From the NCBI RefSeq assembly GCF_032854445.1, contig NC_088296.1:26157448-26221447 (forward strand): a stretch of 64,000 bases of DNA, given 5' to 3'. Under the pieces are notes generated by a model that was given only the letters and a program-made list of their open reading frames with translations, was not told the DNA's origin and did not search any database. A program made the translations under genes and the position numbers. This document shows, piece after piece, positions 47,890 to 60,045 of this stretch. Origin of the DNA: Liolophura sinensis (Eukaryota; Mollusca; Polyplacophora; Chitonida; Chitonidae). Position 1 is the stretch's first letter; each line of letters begins with the position of its first letter.

Positions 47890-48540
47890 CAGCGAGTATC
47901 TACTCGAGACACACATGTTTCCCTGACCGATCTCGCGTGGACAGATTCACTCAATCTGTCTTATATACAAATAAATCAGAAATCATGCGTTAAACGCCAC
48001 CTTCTTTGCAATGAACACCAGGGTGATCAACACTCTTAGCATTAGAATCAAATGTAGGGCTTTCACACTACTGACTGGCCTGGCCTGTATTTGATCCTAG
48101 CAAAGGTAATCCAAGGGCGGCCGAGAGGCAAGTTTATGTTTGAACATGATACAAGTCACGGTACTAAATTCCAAAACCGATCATCACTGGCAAATGGAAG
48201 GTGTGGGCTGTTTGAATCTGGACAATGCTTAACCTTGAGGGATGGTATGGTTGTATCAAACACGAGCCTTTTTTGGCAAAAATTTGTTTCTCGGTCTTTG
48301 GAGAATCAAATCTCAAGAGCTTTCTCCATACAGTTTGGCGCACTGTAACAACTGCATTTATAACAAAAGTAGAAAACCGTTTACATACAATACTATTATT
48401 AACCAGAATACCTTTGGATGTACGGAAGGCCCGACTGGAACAGAATGTGAGATTTGCAAAATTTAAGAGGTGGGTTTAAATTGCAAACAAAGGGAATATT
48501 TGTGATAAGAAAACTGGAAACTACAACATGTGTTTTTTTT
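47890..48540. other. High-identity block between duplication copies 1 and 3
   Basis: This stretch and 59635-60610 (minus a 345 bp insertion) agree at about 93-97% by eye, while the flanks agree at about 75-80%. Shared words include GACCGATCTCGCGTGGACAG, GGCAAATGGAAGGTGTGGGC and CCTTTGGATGTACGGAAGGC. Open frames are not conserved between the copies (one-base differences shift them), so a protein is unlikely. Gene conversion, a recent second duplication, or a conserved non-coding element are the options. Confidence 0.7.
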
Positions 48541-48875
48541 TCAACTGAGGGGATTCTTAAATGAGATGATAAATGTTAATGAGTTTATCACATTCGATAT
48601 CTACATGTCTGCTGGTGCATTTACCGGTGTGTAAAACCATCACACATACTGAGGGCCTCAATTTCCTGTCATAAGTGACTTTCATATGTATGGACAGAAA
48701 ATGACGACAGAGTAGTTAGTAGTAGTTTTATTTGTAGTGTTAAACTCTATCAGCCTGTTTTCAGATAAATTCATCATTACCTTAATTATAATAGTTATGC
48801 GAAACCTTTTTTAACGTTTGTTCATTCTTCTGCAGCATCAACCTAACTGTTTTGTGCCATTCTTTTGCTGGAAGT

Positions 48876-49380
48876 CTTTTATTGTATTGTACTGTATTGT
48901 ATTCTACCGTATTGTATTTCTGCGTTTGTATTGCATTGCATTGTATTTTACTGTGTTTCGTTGCATTGCATTGTATTGTACTATATTGATTTGTATTGCA
49001 TTGCATTGTATTGTTTTGCTTTGCATTGCATTGCATTGTATTGTTTTGTTTTGTTTTGTATTGTATTGTATTGTATTGTATTGTATTGCATTGCATTGTA
49101 TTGTATTGTATTGTATTGTATTGTATTGTATTGTATTGTATTGTATTGTATTGTATTGTATTGCATTGTATTGTATTGTATTGTATTGCATTGTTTGTAT
49201 TGCATTGCATTGCATTGTATTGCATTGTATTGTATCGTATTGCATTGCATTGTATTGTATTGTATTGTATTGTATTGTATTGTATTGTATTGTATTGTAT
49301 TGCATTGTATTGTATTGTATTGTATTGTATTGTATTGTATTGTATTGTTTGTATTGTATTGTATTGTACTACATTGAATA
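48876..49380. repeat. (TATTG)n pentanucleotide microsatellite
   Basis: About 100 pentamers of TATTG with interspersed GCATT and TTTTG variants, about 500 bp. It is stop-free on both strands in several frames, giving YCIVL-type and QYNTI-type pseudo-proteins. The matching point in copy 3 (about 60920) has no expansion. Confidence 0.98.
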
Positions 49381-49849
49381 GTATTTCTACAAACATTTAA
49401 ACAAGCTGATCTGTGAGAACCATAAGGGAGGATACTCCTGTCAATATACTTTGAGATTTGAGATGGCGTCTGGAAAGTGCAAAGATTGATAATAACTTGA
49501 TATGAAACACTTTGATATTACATTAACACTGTACATTGTATTCAGATCATTCTTAATTCTTTCATCAGTATAACTTATATATCTGAAGACTGGTTTTCAA
49601 TAAGCGTCACTGCATTTCACCTAAGTACAGAAAGAACTTATATAACACGTTTAATCAGTTATTCACGCCGGCCACCGTTCCTGTAGTAGAATATTCCCCA
49701 GTACTTCTCTTTATTTAAATGAAATAAATATATAACTGGAGTCTTTTCGAATATGTCCAAGCTGACAATCATGCTCTATTTGTAAATTTCGTGCCGTATT
49801 TGCAAAATATCTGCGAACCATAAAAAAGCTAGGCCGTTTTAGGCAGTTT

Positions 49850-50370
49850 ATGACGTATGTCGCAGCGGTCAATCACTCGGCGGTTTTATGCTGTATCTGT
49901 GATGTGTGCCACAGTCATCGATCACTCGGCGGTTTTATGCTGTATCTATGATGTGTGCCACAGTCATCAATCACTCGGCGGTTTTATGCTGTATCTGTGA
50001 TGTGTGCCACAGTCATTGATCACTCTGCGGTTTTATGCTGTATCTGTGATGTGTGCCACAGTCATCAATCACTCGGCGGTTTTATGCTGTATCTGTTATG
50101 TGTACCACAGTCATCGATCACTCAGCCGTTTTATGCTGTATCTGTGATGTGTGCCACAGTCATCGATGACTCGGCCGTTTTATGCTGTATCTGTGATGTG
50201 TGCCACATTCATCGATGACTCGGCCGTTTTATGCTGTATCTATGAAGTGTGTCACAGACATCGATCACCCGGCCGTTTTATGCTGTATCTGTGATGTGTG
50301 TCACAGTCATCGATGACTCGGCCGTTTTATGCTGTATCTATGAAGTGTGTCACAGTCATCGATCACAAGA
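49850..50370. repeat. 49 bp array in duplication copy 1
   Basis: About 11 units of 49 bp: TTTTATGCTGTATCTGTGAT, GTGTGCCACAGTCATCGAT, CACTCGGCGG. The homologous array in copy 3 (61130-61520) has about seven units with TATTTATGACGTATGTCGCA. The array predates the duplication but the copies have since been homogenised separately. Confidence 0.95.
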
Positions 50371-51346
50371 CCTTTGTGGATACATTTTGCAGTCTTTGCT
50401 CAACATGCGAAGGCCGACCATCAGCTCCACAATCTACGTTGTAGTCCAGCTTTTCCCGCCGCGATGTCCCCAGCTGTCCCCGCATGGTCATGTCACACGT
50501 CACAGGCGCCACATAGCTCCGACATTTCCGCGTGCTAGAGTGGCCAGTTTAATAAGGACATGGAAAGATAAGTTATGGCATCGTCTGCATGCCGTGTTTT
50601 TGCCCCAGGGACTTTTAAAGAACAATCACTGCCAGTACTTCACTCAGAAATGACTGAAGTCCATTCACCAATAAACGTGCAATGTTATCTCATGCGACCT
50701 AACATCTTTGCTGTATTTGAGTGATCTCGGCTGAGGACTAGAAAGTAGTACCCGGCTAAGCACAATTCATTAACCTCATCAAGTCAATCTGCGTCATTTT
50801 GTAGCCTTTTCAGTGGCATCATGAACGGAGCGAGGCGTAAACATTGGCTCTCTGTCTACTGCCGACGTCACGATTATAAATCTTTCCACTGAATACACTC
50901 TACAGACAGGTCATTTGCCTTTATGTAGAGACTGCGACTTTGGCCGGATCGGAGTTGAGATTGCACACTGTACCACGTGATGGTAAACAAGCCCCACTTG
51001 TCATGCGCCATATGGGTTACTGTTGTGACAAGCAGAAGGGGTTTGTCCTGGCAACGTTTAGTGCCTGAAACGCAGCTGTGTTGATTACAGTCCTGTAAGA
51101 CATTACTTTGGCGCGAGACTTGGTCTGAGTGACACATGCGTGTTAATTTCACCACACGTGACTGTGATGTCCTTGATTGGATAACCGTCCGTCTGACTTA
51201 CAAACATCAAAGAAACATACTCTGATCTTTCTCAGTTTCACTACATCGGGGCTTCGTGGCTTAGTAAATGTCGTCGTTACAGTTAGCCTCTTATTATTGG
51301 TTGCCATAGCAACACTGCGTTCACATGTGTGGCATTAGGACTGAAT

Positions 51347-51609
51347 GGGCTTCTCCGTGGCTCAGTTGGTTAGCGCGCTAGCGCAGCGTAATGACCCAGG
51401 GGTCTCTAACCAATGCGGCCGCTGTGAGCTCATGCTGGCTTCTTCTCCGGCCGTACATGGGAAGGTCTGCCGGCAACCTGCGGATGGTCGTGGGTTTCCC
51501 CCGGGCTCTGCCCGGTTTCCATCCACCATAATGTTGGCCGTCGTCGTATAAGTGAAAGATTCTTGAGTACGGCGTAAAACACCAATTAAATAAAATAAAT
51601 AAATAAATA
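51347..51609 (+). mobile_element. SINE family A, full length, only in duplication copy 1
   Basis: Head GGGCTTCTCCGTGGCTCAGT with a perfect-looking A box TGGCTCAGTTGG (51358-51369), then AGCGCGCTAGCGCAGCGTAA. The B-box region is shortened (CTGTGAGCTCATGCTGG). Body GGCAACCTGCGGATGGTCGT, then TTCTTGAGTACGGCGTAAAA, and an AATAAATAAAT tail. Copy 3 lacks it at the matching place (about 62780), so it inserted after the duplication. Confidence 0.93.
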
Positions 51610-53797
51610 TACCTGAACGACATGGATGACTTCAGATTTGTTTAGTAGACATACCTTAACGTTTACTGAAGTGATTTCTTTTTGATGATCATGTCTATAG
51701 CCAGACGAGATAAAACATGACCTGACTCCCACACAACCCCGAAAGTCCTCAGCGTATCTGTATGTTACCCTTTATTACCTCTCATCATTAGGAAAGAGTC
51801 CTCCAAGGCAACTGAAAATAGTGTGCAGTGTTTAAAACCTTTACGCTAGAATCAGATAAAGCTGGTGAAAGAATGCCCACGTGGTCTGATGTCAAAAGAC
51901 TATTGTGATAGACGAAACATTAAAACCGTGCACAAGATAATATACTTGTAAGAACCAAGTCTTGACGATGGAACATAAGACTGTACCTTAATGGTGGAAA
52001 ATTACCTGAAGTTCAGATGAAACAGTTTGAAAAGTTGATTATATATGTTTTAAAATACATTTTAAAATCATGTTTGTATGGTGAGTATTTTGGACGACCT
52101 TTGGTATATATTGTCTGTGCATAATATTCTTCTAAATGTGTTTTCAATAAACAAATATGTGTTAAAATTTAGTTTTAACCATAATTTTAATCAGATTTAT
52201 ATTTCTATGACATAATGAAGACAAATGTATGTTTATATTGAAATAACTTTGTCATACATTCATAATTTCCTTATTTAGACCACTACAAAGCGAAGACGAT
52301 GCATATCAAGAGATGGTTCTAAATAATCTTGTCTAATAACAGAAAGTCGAAAAATAAATATTAAAGGCTGGACATGCAAGACATTTTTCATGCTCTTTCA
52401 GCTGAGTTTTGCATCATTTTGTATGTGTTCTTCTATTTTATACTAGCATCTTACGCTGTTATCAGTTCGCCATGTCAGTCAGGCCTGCACACAACGCAAA
52501 TGTTTGCTTCTCAGTTTACTCCAATCTCAAACTCTCAATTTTCTGTGCTGCTAATATCAGCCATGCGTTCATCTTTTCTATTTATTGCTGTATAATTCAC
52601 GCTGTGCATATATATCATACGGTGGACAGATTTTGTTCAGGTGCCTTGCTAGGAGTCTGTTGACTTCTATCACGGGACATATGTATGTCCACAGCATTGG
52701 GATACATTCATTTGTAATTGATCGTCATTGTCACTTGGATTTTGTGTTGACATCTAAGCCTCCATTTCCGCTTTGGCTTACAGGTTTTCAATGTTCAATG
52801 AACGCACATGGACAGTTTCCTGGCTTAGGTAACACGTGGCGACTGGCTAGTGACCGGTAAAAACGTCCACTGGCCATGACTGTGTATTTTAGGGTGACAC
52901 TGTGTAAATGTAGATCCCGTGTGTATTTTTTGTGTCCAGTTTACGTCAGCCACGCCCTTAAATCCTAATGGAGCCCTCTTATCCGTCACCAAGAAGGCGT
53001 GAAGTAAAATCACGCCGTATTACGAGACGAAGATATCAACACATCAAGTGTACGATTTTTCTTAATTCCAGACGTTGACACAAACATTCGCATACCAGCC
53101 ATCAAACAATATGCACAATTCATGTCAAAATCGCAAGGCCAATTTCGTTTAACACAAACGTCCAAAGAACTGAGAAAGTGTACCAAGTAGGAAAGGACTA
53201 CACAGTTATCCAAAGACATGCAGTGAACAGTTCCCAATAATATTGGGATGCCATACTGAGATCATATTGATAAAGTCTACAAATGTCAATATGAATGCAC
53301 GAAATATATCATAGTAAATCAATAATTACAAGCAATCCTAAAAGACATTCAAACATTTTTTCTTTTAATAAAAGTCAATAAAACATGTATCTCAATCAAC
53401 ACAATCAAATGGTCAATACATCAAAGCGTCATAGCACCCCGAAGTCTTCACAGATACATGCATTAACAAGTGATATTACGGAAGACGCTGTGAAAGGCGC
53501 CTGTCAATATGGATGTTAGGTCACATTAGAGCCGCAACAGATGGCTTTGTGTAGAAACTCGGTGGCGTATAACTAGAGCGTAGTAACTGATGGATGTAGA
53601 TTGGCTGATCACCAGGAGCAGATGTCAATATGAGCCAGGAGGTCTGCCAACTGGATAGGAATAGTGTCAAAAACGTAGCTAGAGGGAATTTCCCACTGGC
53701 TACTTCCATTATAATTACTAAGAAGCTGCTCTCGTTTGACATTTAGGGTACGGACATTCACTGGTCAAACACCTCTGTAATAATCCAATACATTTTT

Positions 53798-54160
53798 TAT
53801 TGGTCCCTGCAATCAAATATGTCCCTGTCATCAAGTATATCCCTGCAATCAAATATGTCCCTGTCATCAAGTATATCCCTGCAATCAAATATGTCCCTGT
53901 CATCAAGTATATCCCTGCAATCAAATATGTCCCTGTCATCAAGTATATCCCTGCAATCAAATATGTCCCTGTCATCAAGTATATCCCTGCAATCAAATAT
54001 GTCCCTGTCATCAAGTATATCCCTGCAATCAAATATGTCCCTGTCAGCAAATATATCCCTGTAATCTAATATATCCCAGTCATCAAATATATCAATGTTA
54101 TCAAATATATCGCTGTCATCAAATTTATCCCTGTCATCAAATATATCCCTGTCATCTTGT
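53798..54160. repeat. 18/36 bp minisatellite (ATGTCCCTGTCATCAAGT)
   Basis: About seven perfect 36 bp dimers (ATATCCCTGCAATCAA plus ATATGTCCCTGTCATCAAGT) from 53810 to 54040, then decayed 18 bp monomers to 54160. The dimers are essentially identical, so this is a very recent expansion. Period 12 codons: YVPVIKYIPAIK pseudo-protein on +, an equal one on -. Confidence 0.97.
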
Positions 54161-55059
54161 CATTAAGGTGTCTTAACAATCGATTGTGTTCCGGCCATCA
54201 TGTGTGTCAGAGAATTCACCCCTGCTTCAATGTTCACAAGTCTGTTCATAATATGCTCCGGCTATTTTTCATTATATCCTGGAGCATATTTCACCATCAA
54301 CCTTGCCTCTACTGTCAAAAGTCTTTTACCAGCGTACAATACGGCATGACACTCCTTAAATTAGACAGTACTTTTCCCCACCAACAGCCACATATATAAT
54401 TAGTGAATGCCATTTTCCAGTATGGCTCAGTGGGCATTTTTGACGATTTCAGAGCGCTATTCATCTATATATCTCTACAGACCCTCACTTGACAATTTTG
54501 CCATTTCCAAAATGTCCCCACTGGATAAACACTGGGTAGTTCTGAATGGTTCACTTGTCAATGTGCCCCGGCCGTAAACCACTCAGCAGTACCACTGTGC
54601 TTCCTCGCTGCTACATACTTCGATGGTTTCCGTGATTCCTTCTTGCCTTCAATGTCAACTTCGCCACCGTTTTCGTGAAGCTTTTCTCACATTTGTCAGG
54701 AAAACTCTCCTCTGTATATTCTTGAATGATGCTCTTAACTTGAATCAAATAAATCAATAAATAATGCGCAGTTATTCCAAATATGTCCCAGCCGTCATTC
54801 ACACGCCCGATTTGTGATGTAGTTTATGTAGTTTGTTGCCGTTACAAGACGTTTGTGGAATTATTTGTAGTCTTTCCTCAACATATAACGGCTGTCCATC
54901 TAGTCCTGCTTTCCCCAAGATGTCCCCAATTGTCCCCTACTTGGTTATGCCACGCATATAATGAGCTGTACAATGGCGACATTGTGCCCATTCCCCTAAC
55001 CCTAGCGTGTTAAAATGTCAGCCATGTCCAGCATGCATGGGAAAATTATAAGTTCATTC

Positions 55060-55195
55060 TTTGTTAGGAAAGTTTGTACGCAGGTGCGAAGATCTGCGGC
55101 AATCTTCGGATGGTCGTAGGCTTCCCAAGGTTTCGGCTAACTTTTCTTTCCACACTGAAGGAGTATGTTCCTGAGTACGGCGTAAGATTTCCATA
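55060..55195 (+). mobile_element. SINE family A tail, decayed, shared with copy 3
   Basis: GAAGATCTGCGGCAATCTTC, GGATGGTCGTAGGCTTCCCA and TTCCTGAGTACGGCGTAAGA match the SINE 3' half. It is the counterpart of 61835-61972 in copy 3. It directly precedes the 40 bp satellite. Confidence 0.8.
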
Positions 55196-55220
55196 AAAAA
55201 AATATTAAAGAAAATTGTGG

Positions 55221-57320
55221 TATTAGGAGGATTATTGTAAGACACTAAAGGACGTGGTAAGACATGGAAGCATATTGTAAGACACTACAGGACGTGGTAA
55301 GACATGGAAGCATATTGTAAGACACTAAAGGACGTGGTAAGACATGGAAGCATATTGTAAGACACTAAAGGACATGGTGAGACATGGAAGCATATTATAA
55401 GACACTAAAGGACGTGGTAAGACATGGAAGCATATTATAAGACACTACAGGACATGGTAAGACATGGAAGCATATTGTAAGACACTAAAGGACGGCGTAA
55501 GACATGGAAGCATATTGTAAAACACTAAAGGACGTGGTAATACATGGAAGCATATTGTAAGACACTAAATGACGTGGTAAGACATGGAAGCATATTGTAA
55601 GACACTAAAGGACATGGTAAGACATGGAAGCATATTATAAGACACTAAAGGACGTGGTAAGACAGGGAAGCATATTATAAGACAGTAAAGGACATGGTAA
55701 GACATGGAAGCATATTGTAAGACACTAAAGGACGTGGTAAGACATGGAAGCATATTGTAAGACACTAAAGGACATGGTAAGACATGGAAGCATATTGTAA
55801 AACACTAAAGGACGTGGTAAGACATGGAAGCATATTGTAAGACACTAAAGGACGTGGTAAGACATGGAAGCATATTGTAAGACACTAAAGGACGTGGTAA
55901 GACATGGAAGCATATTGTAAGACACTAAAGGACGTGGTAAGACATGGAAGCATATTGTAAGGCACTAAAGGACGTGGTAAGACATGGAAGCATATTGTAA
56001 TACACTAAAGGACGTGGTAAGACATGGAAGCATATTATAAGACACTACAGGACATGGTAAGACATGGAAGCATATTGTAAGACACTAAAGGACGGCGTAA
56101 GACATGGAAGCATATTGTAAAACACTAAAGGACGTGGTAAGACATGGAAGCATATTGTAAAACACTAAATGACGTGGTAAGACATGGAAGCATATTGTAA
56201 GACACTAAAGGACATGGTAAGACATGGAAGCATATTATAAGACACTAAAGGACGTGGTAAGACAGGGAAGCATATTATAAGACAGTAAAGGACATGGTAA
56301 GACATGGAAGCATATTGTAAGACACTAAAGGACGTGGTAAGACATGGAAGCATATTGTAAGACACTAAAGGACATGGTAAGACATGGAAGCATATTGTAA
56401 GACACTAAAGGACGTGGTAAGACATGGAAGCATATTGTAAGACACTAAAGGACGTGGTAAGATATGGAAGCATATTGTAAGACACTAAAGGACGTGGTAA
56501 GACATGGAAGCATATTGTAAGACACTAAAGGACGTGGTAAGACATGGAAGCATATTGTAAGGCACTAAAGGACGTGGTAAGACATGGAAGCATATTGTAA
56601 TACACTAAAGGACGTGGTAAGACATGGAAGCATATTATAAGACACTAAAGGACGTGGTAAGACATGGAAGCATATTGTAAGACACTAAAGGACGGCGTAA
56701 GACATGGAAGCATATTGTAAAACACTAAAGGACGTGGTAAGACATGGAAGCATATTATAAGACACTAAAGGACATGGTAAGACATGGAAGCATATTGTAA
56801 GACACTAAAGGACATGGTAAGACATGGAAGCATATTGTAAGACACTAAAGGACATGGTAAGACATGGAAGCATATTGTAAAACACTAAAGGACATGGTAA
56901 GACATGGAAGCATATTGTAAGACACTAAAGGACATGGTAAGACATGGAAGCATATTGTAAAACACTAAAGGACATGGTAAGACATGGAAGCATATTGTAA
57001 GACACTAAAGGACATGGTAAGACATGGAAGCATATTGTAAGACACTAAAGGACGTGGTAAGACATGGAAGCATATTGTAAGACACTAAAGGACGTGGTAA
57101 GACATGGAAGTATATTGTAAGACACTAAATGACGTGGTAAGATATGGAAGTTTATTGTAAGACACTAAAGGACGTGGTAAGACATGGAAGCATATTATAA
57201 GACACTAAAGGACATGGTAAGACATGGAAGTATATTGTAAGACTCTAAATGACGTGGTAAGACATGGAAGTATATTGTAAGACACTAAATGACGTGGTAA
57301 GACATGGAAGTATACTGTAA
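55221..57320. repeat. 40 bp satellite array
   Basis: About 53 units of 40 bp: GACATGGAAGCATATTGTAA, GACACTAAAGGACGTGGTAA. Units are over 95% alike. A 600 bp higher-order block (15 units) is duplicated: 55441-56040 and 56041-56640 share nearly every variant (GGACGGCGTAA, GACAGGGAAG, GGCACTAAAG). At the matching place copies 1 and 3 of the segmental duplication have about one unit. Confidence 0.98.
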
Positions 57321-57865
57321 AATGCTGAAATAATTCGATATGACAGGAAATAAATAGTAAAAATATTGTGATATTCAAGGCTATTGTAAGATACTATAGG
57401 GTATGGTAAGGCAAAGATTGACAATGTAAGACACTAAAGAATATGACATATATAAAGAGTAGGACATGAAAGGATATTGTAAGATCATAACGGATATAGT
57501 AAGACATAAAAAGATAATGAAAGATGGTAGAATATGGTAGGGATGTTGTAAGATACTAACAGATATGATAAGACATGGAAGTATAATCTAAGAGCGTAAG
57601 GATTTGGGTAGATAATGTAAGATACTAAGGAATATTTCAGGATGTGGGAGCATATTATGAGATACAAAAAGATATAGTAGGATATGGAAGGATAATGTGA
57701 AATACTAAGATATAATAAGATATGGGAGGATATTGTAAGATACTAAAGGATATGGAAAGCCATAGAAGGATAATATAAGACATTGAAGGCTATGATAAGA
57801 TATGGAAGGTTAATGTAAAATACTAAGATATATGCCAGGATATTAAAGGATAAGTTAGAATAAGG
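57321..57865. repeat. Decayed edge of the 40 bp satellite
   Basis: Units with GATATGGAAGGATAATGTAA and GATACTAAAGGATATGG, strongly diverged and of variable length, ending in GGATATTAAAGGATAAGTTA, which matches the single-unit sequence of copy 3 (AGATATTAAACGATAACTTT). The array edge is old, the centre young. Confidence 0.85.
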
Positions 57866-58147
57866 TCAGATTTGGCGTGTTTTCCCTAGGAGCTTTTAGA
57901 GAACAATCACTGCTTGTATTCCTCTCAGAACTGACCGAAGTCCATTTACCAATAAACCTGCTATGTTGACTATGAGACCTAACACCTTTCCAGTATTTGT
58001 GGGATGTCGGCTGGGACTAGAAAATTGTACTCCACTATCCGGCGGAGGCAAAAGTTGTGCGCCGCTGTCTGGTTATAGAGACTACGGCAGAGCGGTCGAA
58101 TTTCTAATCAAACGCTCAAGAATAAATACTCGCCTTGTAAAAAACCG

Positions 58148-58270
58148 GTTATGGAGCCTATGGATATGGAGTCCGTGAAGTCTATGGAGCCCGTGGAGTT
58201 TATGGAGTCTATGGAGTCCGTGAAGTCTATGGAGCCCGTGGAGTTTATGGAGTCTATGGAGTCTATGGAA
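58148..58270. repeat. 9 bp repeat with 45 bp higher-order unit (TATGGAGTC)
   Basis: Monomers TATGGAGTC, CGTGAAGTC, TATGGAGCC and CGTGGAGTT form a 45 bp set that is repeated. Copy 1 has at most one related word (ACATGGAGTCTACGAC near 46370), so the array grew in copy 3. Confidence 0.93.
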
Positions 58271-60045
58271 AAGTTGACCAATTATCACCATATATAAAGG
58301 TTAATGCCCCGTATATTGGTGAAGTTTCTGTGGTATCGCAATTGTCATCACCGACAAATTGAATAGTCGCTCTGCCATTTTACTTGGATACTTCCTCCTA
58401 TATCACGGTAAATACATGGACGGAGAGCATAATGATAAAGTCTACAAATATCAACACCCACGCCTGAAATATATCACAGTAAAAAACTAAACAAAAACAA
58501 GCATAAAATACATGATAATAATTTTTTTTAATAAATCAATAAATATATGTATCAATGAATGCAATCAAACTACCCGTACATCAAAAAATGAACAAGGTAA
58601 GAAACCGTGACAGACTGACTACCGCATCAGCCGTATCGTATAATCCAGAAACTTCACAATCACAGCCCGTCTTAGTTCGGTTTTGGGATGTTACTAAGTC
58701 ATGTATCTGAACACCAAGACATTTACAGTAAAGATTGCATATATAATGCCGTAATTAAATTAAACCATTGACTTTTTTGTTTTTGTTTGTCTTACAGATG
58801 CTATCCGCTAGGCCCTCCAGTGTAACCGAGATGATGCAGGTGGCCCGGTGTTTTCACTGATTAGAGGCTGTTTCTTTACTTTTATTTGACTAGATATTGA
58901 TTGTAAAAGAGCGTCTTGTCAGCGATAGCAGTATACATATATATGTGAACTCTGTACCTTTAGCTTAAATCACAAGGTCGCAGAAAGAAATAAAGGTATA
59001 TCTCTGTATAGTCAGCTCTGCTTTGCTCTGGTTTGGTCGATACACCTGACAGAGAGTAGGCCTATCACACACTGCCTCCTGACCTATCCACTCTGTACAG
59101 CTCTATCACAACCCAATCGAGCATAACAGACCATTACTTCCCCTTCCTATATAATTAGCCGTTACTGTATAATTGCCTTATTCAAGCCGTTCTGACCACT
59201 CGACCACAGAGGCCTTACTAACAACCTCTATGATAGCACCGCGGAAGTCGATACGTCTTCACAGAAAGTCTTAACAAGCGATGATAGAGAAGACGCTGTG
59301 AAAGGCGCCTGTCAATAAGGATGTTTGGTCACATTAGGGCCGAGGAGCTGAGCAAATATTTGACCACAACAGATTGCTTTGTGTCGAAACTCGAGGTTTG
59401 ATGATCACCTGTAGCGGGTGTCACCATCAGTCATGAAGGCTACCCACTGGCTACTACGGATGGTATCAAAAATGTGCCTTTGATTTCCAGATATCACCTC
59501 GTCGGATGGGTGATATCGTAATCTCTAAACTCCTGACAGAAACAGAATGCTTATGTTTTGCCGACGGCTCGTCCAGACGTCCGACTAATGGTTTAGAACA
59601 CCCATATCTATCGGGCTGCCGTTCGAGATCGGGCTCTACTCGAGACACACATGTTTCTCTGACCGATCTCGCGTGGACAGATTCACTCAATCTGTCTTAT
59701 ATACAAATAAATCAGAAATAATGCGTTAAACGCCACCTTCTTTGGAATGGACACCTAGGTTGATCAGCATTCTCAGCACTAGAATCAAATGTAGGGCTTT
59801 CACACGACTGACTGGCCTGACCCGTATTTGATCCTAGCAAAAGTAATCAAAGGGCGACCGAGAGGCAAGTTTATGTTTGAACATGATACAAGTTATGGTG
59901 TGTATAAGTCCCAAACCGATCATCACTGGCAAATGGAAGGTGTGGGCTGTTTGAATCTGGACAATGCTTAACCTTGACGGATGGTATGGTTGTGTCCTTC
60001 ACTGGTCTTCTTTGACAATAATTTGTTTTTCGGTCTTTGGAGAAT

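Larger units (their letters stand above)
46236..53240. repeat. Segmental duplication, copy 1
   Basis: Starts with GGAGGC then TGTGCGCCGCTGTCTGGTTA and runs collinear with copy 3 from 58044. Matched landmarks (copy 1 / copy 3): AAGTCTACAAATGTCAACA 46551/58438, TTTACAG 46964/58791, GGATGTTTGGTCACATTAGG 47498/59319, AATCTCAAGAGCTTTC 48307/60401, CATTTTGCAGTCTTTGCTCA 50383/61562, TTTCCACTGAATACACTCT 50882/62354, CATGGACAGTTTCCTGGC 52807/63157. Typical identity is about 75-80% by eye, higher at 47.89-48.54 kb. No protein gene was recognised. Copy-specific insertions: (TATTG)n, an 11-unit 49 bp array and a full SINE A with about 800 bp of extra sequence. Confidence 0.88.
53245..58028. repeat. Segmental duplication, copy 2 (partial)
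   Basis: Begins within the segment (ATTGATAAAGTCTACAAATG near 53274 matches 46546 and 58432), follows copy 1 to about 53700, then lacks the stretch matching 47.7-49.6 kb. It resumes with CCAAATATGTCCCAGC (about 54777) and ends with GACCGAAGTCCATTTACCAA (about 57933) and GACTAGAAAATTGTAC, cut directly against copy 3. It shares a SINE A tail (55060-55195) with copy 3 but not with copy 1. It holds the 36 bp and 40 bp arrays. Confidence 0.85.

Noticed and set aside
48782-49396. 204-codon frame and others in (TATTG)n
   Set aside because: Pure microsatellite translation.
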